This document shows positions 44,001 to 55,500 of a stretch of 64,000 nucleotides of DNA, piece after piece (within the stretch, counting starts at the first letter, position 1; each line of letters begins with the position of its first letter). A program made the position numbers and the translations under genes. This DNA comes from Semisulcospira habei (Eukaryota; Mollusca; Gastropoda; Semisulcospiridae). Under the pieces are notes generated by a model, which saw nothing but the letters and a program-made list of their open reading frames with translations, did not search any database and had not been told where the DNA came from. The stretch is taken from positions 117,109,619 through 117,173,618 of the forward strand of contig BTPG01000005.1 in NCBI GenBank assembly GCA_036245525.1, in the 5' to 3' direction.

Positions 44001-47000
44001 CTATATTCCCTTGTCTGATGTCAATTCTACTTAGGGGTATCTTGTCTCTCTTTCTCTTTCTTCTCTTCAATTACGAGTCTGTCATTGTTGGCCGGCGCGA
44101 GTCAACTGATACTTTATTCTTTTCTTCACTGGTTCATCCACCATCTTGTCTCTGATTGGTTATAATTATGCAGATGACCTAAGGTCGTATAGAATAGTTA
44201 TGACGTCAGCTACCTGATCGTCTATCGGAAGCAATCTTTTGGCTAGGTATAGTCACACGATTCCGGTGGCCTCTTTCACTTTGAACGGACGAAAGAAAGC
44301 ATTCAGTGGGACAATAGGGGGAGGGGGGTCACTGTCTAAGTGGGTATGTATAGTGAAGCCCAGTAAAAGCTCTTTGCGAACTGAAGCATTAAAAAAGGTC
44401 GGATGTGCCCCTTTAAAGGACAGTTACTCTCTCAAAATAAGTCTTAAAGATGAAGGTCAAAAAGTATCACCTGTCATTAAAAACCATCATTCAGGTGGCC
44501 ATGGTCCTTATGGTCCTTAATGACAAGTGGTCTCTCTCTCATCATGGTAGTCACTCAAAACTGGATCTTCTGTACATGCTTAACCTCTGTTCATTTTTTT
44601 ATTTTTACACTTGTGGAATTTCTATTATTTAAATAATACAGTGTCGTTTAAATTATAAACTATCATGTAGCTGAGACCAACAAATTGGGCCTCCCCGTAT
44701 TTTTTACCCCCTCCAATGGCAAGAAAGAGCGAGTATGATCCAATCATAGCAAGATTGTACAAAAGAAAGTGAGACAGTTTGTAATTCCGCTGCTCTCACT
44801 TGAAAGGTTTGGTGAGCGTGATTTCATCACCCCTGTCACTGCTGACAAGCTTGGCTTCCCTGGCTGGCTCCGACTTACGCGGCCCCAGGCGACATCCAGT
44901 GGTGAAAGGAAGGAGGCAGTATTTCCCTACTGTTAGGTCACAACGTACACCGTGACACTGAAAGCACCATCAAAAATATTTAGAGAGGATCATTCATACA
45001 AAAAATTTCAACTTCCGTTCAAAAGACGTATGGCGCTGCAGAGTTTTTCTCTAAGTACTTAATCTCAGGGGAAGGACTGACAGTGATATCTTGACCCAAA
45101 GTAATCAGGTGTTACCTTTAACTACCAAGAACATTTATGTTCACTGGATAATCCATTTCTTGCTGCTCGTGATACAAAGAGAAACATTAAAGAGATAATT
45201 AACGTATAAGATGCAAGTTAATTGTTTTAACAAAATACATCTGATACAACCATGTTACATCACACATCATATGCTGTTCACCCTTTGGTTGTCAGTAGAG
45301 CTTTTTGTTGCAATGATTCCTGCAGGAATTATCACAACAACAAGAAAGGCAAAGCCATTATGGCTCACGTATATGACCGATTTACATATGTGTGACCTTT
45401 GTGACAAGGGCTGGCTTCTGCAGCAGGAAAATCCCTGTTTTCTGAAAATGTAAGCATTTTTCACACATCTGTTAACCCCCTGTGACCCTTGACCTTTGTG
45501 ATGAGTCGACTAAATTAGTATGCATAGGAAGGTCTTATCATCAGCTATCTTTGTACCAAATTTGGCTGAAAAATGTGCAAAAATGTTGGTAATACCTACA
45601 ATTTTACCAAAAATTGGCATTTTACACACATCTGCCAGCCTCTTGTGACCCTTGACCTTTCCAAGGGGTCATCCAAATTAGTATGCATAGATAGGTCTTA
45701 GTATCAGGTATCTCTTTACCAAATTTGGGTTTGAAGTTGTGAATAGTATTTGAGAAAAAACATCTTTTGTCAAAATATGGCTATTTTTCACCAATTTCCT
45801 GAGCTCTCGTGACCCTTGACCTTTCTGAGGGATCAACCAAATTAGTGTTCATAGAAAGGTCTTCCCATCAGGTATCTCTGTAGCAAGTTTGGGTTTAAAG
45901 TTGTGAATAGTATTTGAGAAAAAAAACATCTTTTGTCAAAATATGGCTATTTCGGACCTATTTCCTGAGCCCTTCGTGACCCTTGACCTTTCTGAGAAGT
46001 AATCCATATTTGTATGCATAGATAGGTCTTACCATCAGGTATTTCTGTACTACATGTGGGTTTGAAGTTGTGAATAGTATTTGAGAAAAAACATCTTTTG
46101 TCAAAATATGTCTATTTTTCACCTATTTCCTGAGCTCTTGTGACCCTTGACCTTTCCGAGGGATCAACCAAATTAGTATGCATAAAACTGAATTTTTCTT
46201 TAAAATAAATTTTTTCGAAAAATACTTACCGATGGTATTACTAATAGGAATGGTTTCTTAGCTAGTCTAATTTTAGCCCAAAATTGTTGTGTACGAGTAT
46301 GGCCATGATGGCAGGTGAGGGGCGCCATAGCATAGCCTAGGTTACAACCCGAGTAGCCTCCCTTCCAATCCAACTGCGCATGCGCCCAGCGCTTAGTTCA
46401 CCAGTCTGTTTCTTAGCGGACCAGCGGCAAGCAGGGCAGGTGGGAGGGACCTTCGAGTAATACCAAGTATTTTTCGGAAAAATTTATTTTAAAGAAAAAT
46501 TCATTTGTTTCCTCAAAACACATTACCGATGGTATTACTAATAGGAAGAATCCCAAAGAGGAGGCGGGTGCCGTTATAACGCCCCTAACCCACACCTTAG
46601 AGGCTACTGGAGCCGCCCTCCCTAAGCAACCTCCCTCTAATTTTAGCAAAGATACTTATGGCGCCAAGGGCGCCGGGAGGGAGTGTTGCGCCGCCACAAA
46701 GTCTCCCACCAGCAAGAGGTTCTGGCGCTGGCTGGAGAAAGGTTGTCTCCGCTCGCCATCCTACGGTCGCCACAAAGTCTTGACAGCGGAGTTGCGGTCG
46801 ACAGCAAGGCTTGCGGCCATGGCTCTGACCTCGTGTGCCCTGATGATCATTCATTTGGTTTTATCAGGGGCGAGGTCGTGTTAGTTGGAGGGTATCACCC
46901 AACGGAGCCAGGAGGATAGTGTTAGGGCCGCGTTGTCATTTCTACCTGGGGACAGAGGGAGGGGTGGGCGGGTGTGTCCCCTGCATAGCGGCTTGGTCCA

Positions 47001-50000
47001 GCGCAGGTATACACTTACAGCCCTCACCGGGTCCTGTTGCCTGGACTCCCGGGTGGCCTGGGTCTCTCCATGGTTGAATGGTGACCAACTGTGGGGCAGC
47101 CAAGGCGCAAGGTTCTTGGCGAGAACGCCGGGTCAGGTAGCAGTAGTGCTGAGCCGTCCGTCTGGAACTGCAAAAAGCGGGGCGGGCTGATTGGGCGAGA
47201 AGCTCGCTGACCTTGGACGCCGACGCGAGGGCCAGTAGAAGCAGGTCTCCAGCGTCACGTCTGGTAGTCTTGCCAACAGGATCGGTTCGAAGCGGGCCGA
47301 GATGAGCCAAGCAAGGACAGGTCAAGACAGGTCCCATCGCGACAACAGGGAGCGAAGAGCAGGACGTTGTAGACCAAGGGCCATCAGGTCGGCGAGGTCT
47401 TGCAGTTATCCGAGTCAGGACGTCCAAAGAGCCGGTACGTGTCAGCGACCATGACATGTAGCCGCGAATGGTGATCGGCGCTAACGCTGGCAGGTGAAAC
47501 GCTAGGAAGGTGTCCGCCAGCCGAGTTCTGTCAACACGGGGGAGAGGCGCAAGCCGTCAACAGTTGCACAGGACTCGCTCCTTCCCTTCATAGAATCGTC
47601 TGGTCAATATTCCGCGGGCTGTCGCAATGCTGCCACTGTCACACCTGAGAAGCCTCTGGAGCGAGGGCTTGCCGCACAATCTCCGGGCGTGAAGGAGGAG
47701 CCATTCGGGACACGGGTGGTACAGTGCCTGTCGTGAATGTTGAACATCGTGCGCAGGGTGGGAACCTGCAGCAGTGGCGTCGTGGTGAGGTCCAGGCGGG
47801 CGGTGGTCCACGACTTGGTCCAGCAGAACGGGCCACCCGGAACGGAATCACGTTGTACCCGCTGAGCTTGAGTAGAACTTAGGGACGCGCACCGTCAGCG
47901 TAGGCGACCAGTCCGTCACACGGGATGGAGGAAGCGTCAACTGGCCAGGCAAGCGGGTCTGGAATCGGTGAGATCAAGCAGGGAAGCTGTTGATCTCATC
48001 TTGGCGCGATCAAGGGAAGTGCCCGCTGCGCCTGGCCGGCCCGTCCACTCTGTGCGGAGAAGCAGGCCGCGACACACGAGGAGTCGGCAGGTCATGCCCC
48101 AGGAAGTCTCTTGCTCAGAAGAGATGTCACGATCTTCGCACCAATGGAGATGCAGAGGAGGAAGTACAGGGAGAGAAGGCACGCCCCGCCTGCTTCTGAA
48201 GGAGGGGACGAGAAGCTCCTGGCCTCGGGGACGTGGCACCCGAAGCTGGACAAGTAAGACTGGAGGCCATCCGGCGGAGGTAGGGTAGGGTCTTGGTAAC
48301 AGCGGAGCGCTCCTGGTGGCGGGACTTGTGTCGATGCGAGGGACATCTTGGGAGGAGGGAAGGAGGTGAGAACTCCCATTGCGTGCCGGTCGGGATCCAT
48401 CCCATGAAGAAGGTATCGGTAGCACTGGAACCTGAGACTCAAGGTCGCCTGCCGAGGGTCGTCCGGGGGGGAAGCAGGAGTCGCTAAGGCAGGGGCAGTA
48501 GAGACATCAAGGGGGGAGAAGGTCCACCGTGGAACTTACCCATCCCCGATGAACAAAGTCCCCATCTGGCAGAGTAATCTGTTCTTGAGACAGCCGCTGC
48601 GCTAGGTTCGCGAAGAGCTGCATTCACTGCTTCAGAAGCTGCCCTTCGTGAGGTCGGTGCGAGGTCCCATCCCCGGTAAAGAAGCAGCACTAAGGCGAGA
48701 GTTGAACTTGCCCACGTAGACCAGGAACCATGTCAGTCAATCGGATCCCCAGTGCGTCTCGATCCATCTCAAGGAGGGCTCCAACCGATTCCGCGAGGGG
48801 ATCGTCTAGGGATGTCGAAGTGGAGCACGAAGACGTCCAACTGGTCCTGTCTGCAATGGAGTACAGCCATGGTAGAACCCCCAGAGGCTGCGAGAGCCAC
48901 CGGAGGGAGTACCCGACCCCAGCAGGTGACGTCGTCAGGGGTAAGCGGAGGGAACGGCTGTAGATGGTGTCCTCTTCTCCTTCCTGGGGAAGACCAGAAT
49001 GCAAAGCCGTCTGAGGAGGACTCCGACCATCTCTGTATCATCTAGGAAGTCACCGAGTCCGGGCTGAAGGCCCAGTCCAAGTCTGCACTGTGGCGAAGTC
49101 TCGGGCGGGCTCCCCGCCAAAGGAAGGGGCGGTGACGAACTGGCACACAAGGTGCGCGCATCGACTGTTGTAGCTGCTACCAAGTCGGGAGGTCGAAGCG
49201 CAGGGAGCAACTGAAGACCCTGTTCCCACGAAGTGGAAGCCGACAAGGCATCAACCCAGGAGTGGTAAGCAGCGGGATAGGAGAAGACCGGAAAGAGAGG
49301 AAGCTCGTAACCGCGGCTAGAGGAGGGAGTGTCTCCGATCCTAGAAGCTCCGAACAATAGAGGCTCAGTCCTGTACTTCTTCTCGAACGCCGTCATGGAG
49401 TTTGGTTCTCGAGAACTGCGATCTTCTGTATCGCCTCCGCAGGCCAGTACAGTCACTCAGTCATGCATAGTCAAGTGCCGTCTTGGCAGGCAGAAGTGCC
49501 AAGACCCGGGCTGGAGAAAAACGTGCTAATGTCCTAGGGTGCCGGCAGGCACCCTGTTTCGTCGCCGAAGCTACTAAAGAAAAACGGCTCGTTGGCTGAC
49601 AGCGCTTAACTTACCTTCCAGCTGTAAGCGTTTGCAACACGTCACCAGACTAGTAGTGGCTGGAAGCTGTCCCGGAGTCGGGGTGGCGAGTCGAGGACAA
49701 GGCTGTGCTCGCCGTATTCTGTGCGTCGTGCGGGCCGCCCACGCCCACGCCCGATGTTCTAGGTATAGTGCCCGTCCTGCTGCCTGAGTCACGCAAGTGC
49801 CGCATGGCCCAGCATTCTCGTCCCGCCGAACGAATGCCTTTAGTGTATGTTTCGGTCGGACGATGGTGTGACGTCATTAGCGGTTGGACCGAATGTTCAC
49901 GTGCGATAAGGTAGAGATAAGTAATGTTCACGTGCGGTAGTGTAGAGGTGAGCGATGTTCACGTGTCACGTGTGGGTGACAATGTGGTATCGGGAACTAT

Positions 50001-51610
50001 TGGTAGTTAGAGATGCTATACCAGTCGAGCCGAGCGGTCGTTTTCGTTAGGGCTCTGAGGAAGAATTCTGGCTAGAGAATTCGATAGCTGTATATTGAAT
50101 ACAGGTATTTATTCTTTTATTACCGGTATTTATAATGACCTGTAAGGCTAGTCAGACAAAAAGGGAAAGTATTGCTTTTTATGAATTATTATGATTAGAG
50201 TGCAGAGGAGCGCATGTTTGAAGGAAGTGTGATGGCTCGTGTCAATACTTGTTTGGTCGTGTAATTATTATGTGATACAGTTTAAAACTATGATATGTTG
50301 TATTCATTCATGTGTGAAAATGTGGGACGGAAATAGGAATGTAATTCAGTATATTGATTGTACATTGCTTAACGTCCCGACAGCAACAAGGCTTTCTCAG
50401 GACGTGCCTGCACTGCTTGTGAAAAAAAACTAAACAGAAAATTGAATGTATGTCGCCAGCCGGTCAAATACGTTAAATAAACCTACAACATGGGGCCTAA
50501 ATAAAGCTAAGACCATTTAGCAACACACATCCAATATCAAGAGCTACAGGCAGTGCAGACAGTAGGGAGAGTTTTAAAAAGGAAAATACAGGTGAATGGA
50601 CAAAGGGTAGACAGAAACACATGCCCCAGAATAGAGAGAAAAACCCACCCTGTGGGGCTGACCAGGGTGACTAATTCAGTATATAATTAGGTATATCTAA
50701 TGATGAATGAATGTGCAGTAATATGTTATAAATTGAAGGTGAGCTGTGATTGTAATATTTGGCTCATAATCCATTGTGTGTAGGTAGGCAAAATGTGTGC
50801 ACTCTGTTAAAGTGGCTATAGGAATTGTCATAAGAATTGTGACAATAGTGACTGTAGTATGGTGGCATAAAGAAGGCATTTTTCAGAGGAAATGATCTAG
50901 AGCGCTCTGAAGAATAATAATGTGTCGAAGACACATTCAGACTTTTTAAGTATAAGAGCGAACATTTATGAGTGTATAAATGTTGTGTACAGCGGGGCCG
51001 GTACGGAGCGGAAACCCATGGTGTAGGGCCGATGAAGCTGTCCTGAGAGCATCACGTACGTGACCGGGTGCGGACATCAGCAAGCCTTCATCTCTCCTTC
51101 GTCCTACCATCACTGGTGCTACGAGCAGCAACGGTAGCGAAGTAAGCCACAGATTCGTGCTACAGGACCACATGCGGTGTTCCGTCAGTGTAATCAATCC
51201 AGACCAAAAAGGTGACTGCAAAGCGTGTGAAATGCAAAGAAGTACCCAACGGAGAAAGAAACACGCTTAGAAAAAACGGTACAACACAATTTATTAATAT
51301 TTCGGGTAAATACCCTTTGTCAAAATAGACAAACAAACAGAGACATTAGCCGCTACTTATCTTCAGATGCAGAAGGAATGTGGCAACTGAAGGTGACGTA
51401 AAAAGAAAAAGAAAAGAAAAGGAAAGGAAGAACAAAAGTAAAAATGACGTCAAAGAAAAAAATCGTAAGAGAAAGACTTCGAGAGAAACTAAACACGAGA
51501 GACAAGAGTGTGTGTAAGCGCGCGCAGGAGCGAGCAAATGTAAATGCGCGTGTGTGAGGCCGGGGAGAGAGAGAGAGAAGAGAGACAGCGAGAGAGAGAG
51601 AGAGAGGGGG

Positions 51611-51689
<79 letters not shown>

Positions 51690-52068
51690 ATTGATTGATT
51701 GTACATTGCTTAACGTCCCGACAGCAACAAGGCTTTCTCAGGACGTGCCTGCACTGCTTGTGAAAAAAACCTAAACAGAACATTGAATGTATGTCGCCAG
51801 CCGGTCAAATACATTAAATAAACCTACAACATGGGGCATAAATAAAGCTAAGACCATTTAGCAACACACATCCAATATCAAGAGCTACAGGCAGTGCAGA
51901 CAGTAGGGAGAGTTTTAAAAAGGCAAATACAGGTGAATGGACAAAGGGTAGACAGAAACACATGCCCCAGAATAGAGAGAAAAACCCACCCTGTGGGGCT
52001 GACCAGGGTGACCCTGGGAACTAAAAAATACCTAACCCCACCCAAGTCCCCCAGGGCAGACCCGGGTG

Positions 52069-52107
<39 letters not shown>

Positions 52108-52493
52108 CGGGGAGTACCCTTGGGCACGAAGTAGGCTGAGTGTCTAATACACAAAGCCAGCTAAACACCAACCCGAAGGCAAACCTTATATCACCATCGA
52201 GTTGAGGACTACCTCGGGGAAAAACGGAAGGACCCCGGGAAAAAAACCCCAGCATTTAGCATGGTACACAACAAGGAATATCGATGAAACAAAGCAAATA
52301 ATCAAATTCAGTAAGAGAATAATGGTATAAGAGGAGAGTAGGTAGTTGTGAAACCATCTTCAAGGATAACTCCAAACAAAACAAAAAAAAAAAAAAAAAA
52401 AAAAAAAAAACGGGTGTGGGGGGAGAGAAAGACAAAAGGGGCGGGGGAAGGGGAGGGGGAAAGGGAAGAGAGAGAGAAAGGGGGAAGAGAGAA

Positions 52494-52546
<53 letters not shown>

Positions 52547-55500
52547 CAAAAAGGGAGGGGGGGGGGGGGAAGGCAAACAAACAGAGCCACCAGCCCCACC
52601 CAACAGGCACCCTCCAGCCCACGGACGAACGCACAGGCATGCGAACAAGACGACCACATACATCCCCAAGGGAATGCACATGATCGCCCCCCACACCCGC
52701 GCATAAATCCAAGGACCGGCGATCAGGCGCCCGACAGGGAAGGGCAAGGGATCCAACTTAACGTATGGCCAGCGCTGAAAAAGTCCCCATGGGAGGCACA
52801 AAGTACATATCAATCAGCGCCAGCCGCACCTATCTGGTTAGTGAGTAGTCATACAGAAGCGACTCGGTAAGGTAAATGACAGTTAGCAGAAGACACAGGT
52901 AAGGTCCAAAAAGTTAATCTTTCATATTCATCCCGAGTGGCGCCACAGTGCCCAGTTTATTAATCAAAAATTTTTCTCGGTCTTTCCTGGCCCAGACATT
53001 ACTGGCTTGCATAAGCCAGAGGCCTTTAACACGAATGTCCGAGACGGAGTGATCGGCCTGGTTGAAATGTCGCCCGACCGGTCTATTGTAATGGTACTTG
53101 ACCGACTGAAGATGTTCTTTAAAACGGTCGTTGATGGTTCTTTCCGTCTCTCCAACATAGAGTTGGCCGCATTTCACACAGGAGATGACATAAATCACGT
53201 TGGTAGTTTGACATGTGAAGTATCTGTCTATGTTGAATTTGTAGCGTGGACCATTCACCACTGTAGAAGGGCAAATAAAAGGACATGTCTTGCAATTTGG
53301 AACATTGCACGGTGTGGAGCCGGAGGGTCTGGTGGTAGAACGAGGCTTAAGAGTAGAGCGAACAAGCATGTCTCGTAAATTAATATCCCTCTTGAAAGCC
53401 ACCAACGGAGGTTCAGAAAAGATAGCAGCGGACTCTTTACTGGATGACAAAAGACCCCAGTTAGAAAGAAGTATTTTACGAACCGGATTGGTGTGCGGAT
53501 GGTAAACCATGGTTACGATGGGCCTGTCACTCTCAGCGGTAGGCTTAGTCTGCAGTATACTCGCGCGACTAAGTTTTTGTACTGTTTGGAGAAGAATGTC
53601 TATTTTGACAAAGGGTATTTACCCGAAATATTAATAAATTGTGTTGTACCGTTTTTTCTAAGCGTATTTCTTTCTCCGTTGGGTACTTCTTTCCGTCAGT
53701 GTAGCTATTGTCGCCTAGCGCCGTTGATAATTTCACGCCTAGGAATGTTCTAAATCTGTGAGTAGTCATTGACTAGTAATATTCAGTTTGGGAATCTCCG
53801 CCAAGTCGCCGATGTGACATTGACTGTGTCGACACTAGTATAAAGAGGAGTCGAGTGACGTCTCTCGAGAGAGACAACGACCTCTACGGTAGCGAGTGAA
53901 TGTGTGAGCGCCGAAGTTGTGAATAACCTATATGCCACTTGTTAGTATTTGTGTAGATTGGTCTATATGATGTGAATTGTGTGGTTTAATGTATGTTATG
54001 AGTGTATGAGAAATAGTTAAAGAGGGCAAAGAGAAATAACTGTGGCCTTTGTCCTTGTTTGTAAGCGCGTGTGTGGTGGATGAAAGAGTCTAGTAAACAG
54101 AGATAGAACACCCACCTTTATACAGATTGGCAGAAAGCCCACGCACACTCATTCCATAAACATTTATATATGCAACAATTTAATTTAGTACAACACTAAA
54201 AACACCTTCGTTACATATAGGCACTTACCATGGCCTTATCTTATCTTGTCTGTGCTGGCGTATACCCCAGGTTGCAGCGGACGTGTGGCCCAGCGTGACG
54301 TCTTGTCGCGATGCCGTGCCGTGTCTACTGCTTCAGCCTGGGAACGGGAGCACGTCCGGTCGAGTCCCCAAACGCTAACTCTGGCGAGCCGACTCTGCGC
54401 TGGGCTCTAGGCATGGGCGAGGAGGTGGCAGTGACTGGACCATCCTGTTGCGTGCGAGTCTCCACAACCTGGTAGACCGCCCTCGTCGGGTCTGTGACGA
54501 CTACCGGTGCTGAAGCTTGCCATCGTGTCTGATCTAGCCGAAAGGCGTCACTACCGAGTGAAGGCCACTCCACGGGACCGCAATGGCTGCCGGTGCTTTG
54601 CCTCGAGGCCTAGCGCGGCGCTCGAGGATCCATTTTCTCTTCTTCTTCTTCTCTCTTCTTTTTCCTTGTTTTTGACTGAACAGAGACCACTCGACGGGAC
54701 TGTGGTGGCTGCCGGTACTAGAGCTCGGGCTCGCGGCCTAAGTCGCGGCGTTGACAGCTCACTCACTCGGTAAGGGCCACTCGTCGGGTCTGTGGCGCGT
54801 ACCGGTGTTGGATCTTTCCCCCGTGTTGGTGTCGGCCATTCACGGCAGTAGAAGCTCCATAGCTGGGTCCACTGCTATTCCAGTCTGGGGCATCACCACT
54901 GAGTAGAGACCACTCGACGGGACTGTGGTGGCTACCGGTGCTTGTCTCGAGGCCTAGCCTGTGGCACTTGAGGATCCTTGACCGAACAGAGACCACTCGA
55001 CAGGACTGTGGTGGCTGCCGGTACTAGAGCTCGGGCTCACGGCCTAAGTCGCGGCGTTGACAGCTCACTCACTCAGTAAGGGCCACTCGATGGGTCTTTG
55101 GCGCGTACCGGTGTTGGATCTTTCCTCCATGTTGGTGTCGGCCGTTCGCGGCAGAAGAAGCTCCCTAGCTGGCTCTACTGTTCTTCCAGCCACGGGGGCG
55201 CAGACCAGGCACGGGTGGGTGGAGGCACATCCGGAACAGGGCAGGCAAACAGCATGCTCGTCACTATACCACTGGAACTGCCCACATCGCGTGCAGGTGC
55301 GGACTTGCCAACTGCAAAACATAATGCACAAAGACATGCGAGCGAGCGTGCCCCCGCGGGCCCGCAATACAAATCCGTGCGTAAGAACGAAGTTTCAGTG
55401 CACAGCGCATGCCGACGCCCGGCGCTCCATCCCGCACTTGAGCGCCCGACGTAGGCAATAACCGAGGTTTTACCTTGCCATCCGAAGAAGCAGGGCACCA

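Larger units (their letters stand above)
51180..53703 (-). mobile_element. Penelope-like element with inverted terminal repeats
   Basis: Inverted repeats of 94 bp at 51237-51330 and 53598-53691 differ at one base by eye. They hold AACGGTACAACACAATTTAT and ATTTCGGGTAAATACCCTTT. A 13-bp direct repeat TTCCGTCAGTGTA at 51180-51192 and 53691-53703 is a likely target duplication. The right part encodes the GIY-YIG endonuclease; the reverse transcriptase is missing, so the copy is internally deleted. R390 copy 3 and GA/A microsatellites sit inside. Confidence 0.85.

Noticed and set aside
47968..49045. Plus-strand open frames in the DIRS-3 body
   Set aside because: Antisense shadows of the GC-rich minus-strand element.
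51346..52813. Serine/leucine and basic/glutamate-rich open frames
   Set aside because: Translation of GA and A microsatellites in both directions.
53833..53852. TATA-like motif as an LTR promoter
   Set aside because: No second LTR, primer-binding site or polypurine tract found.
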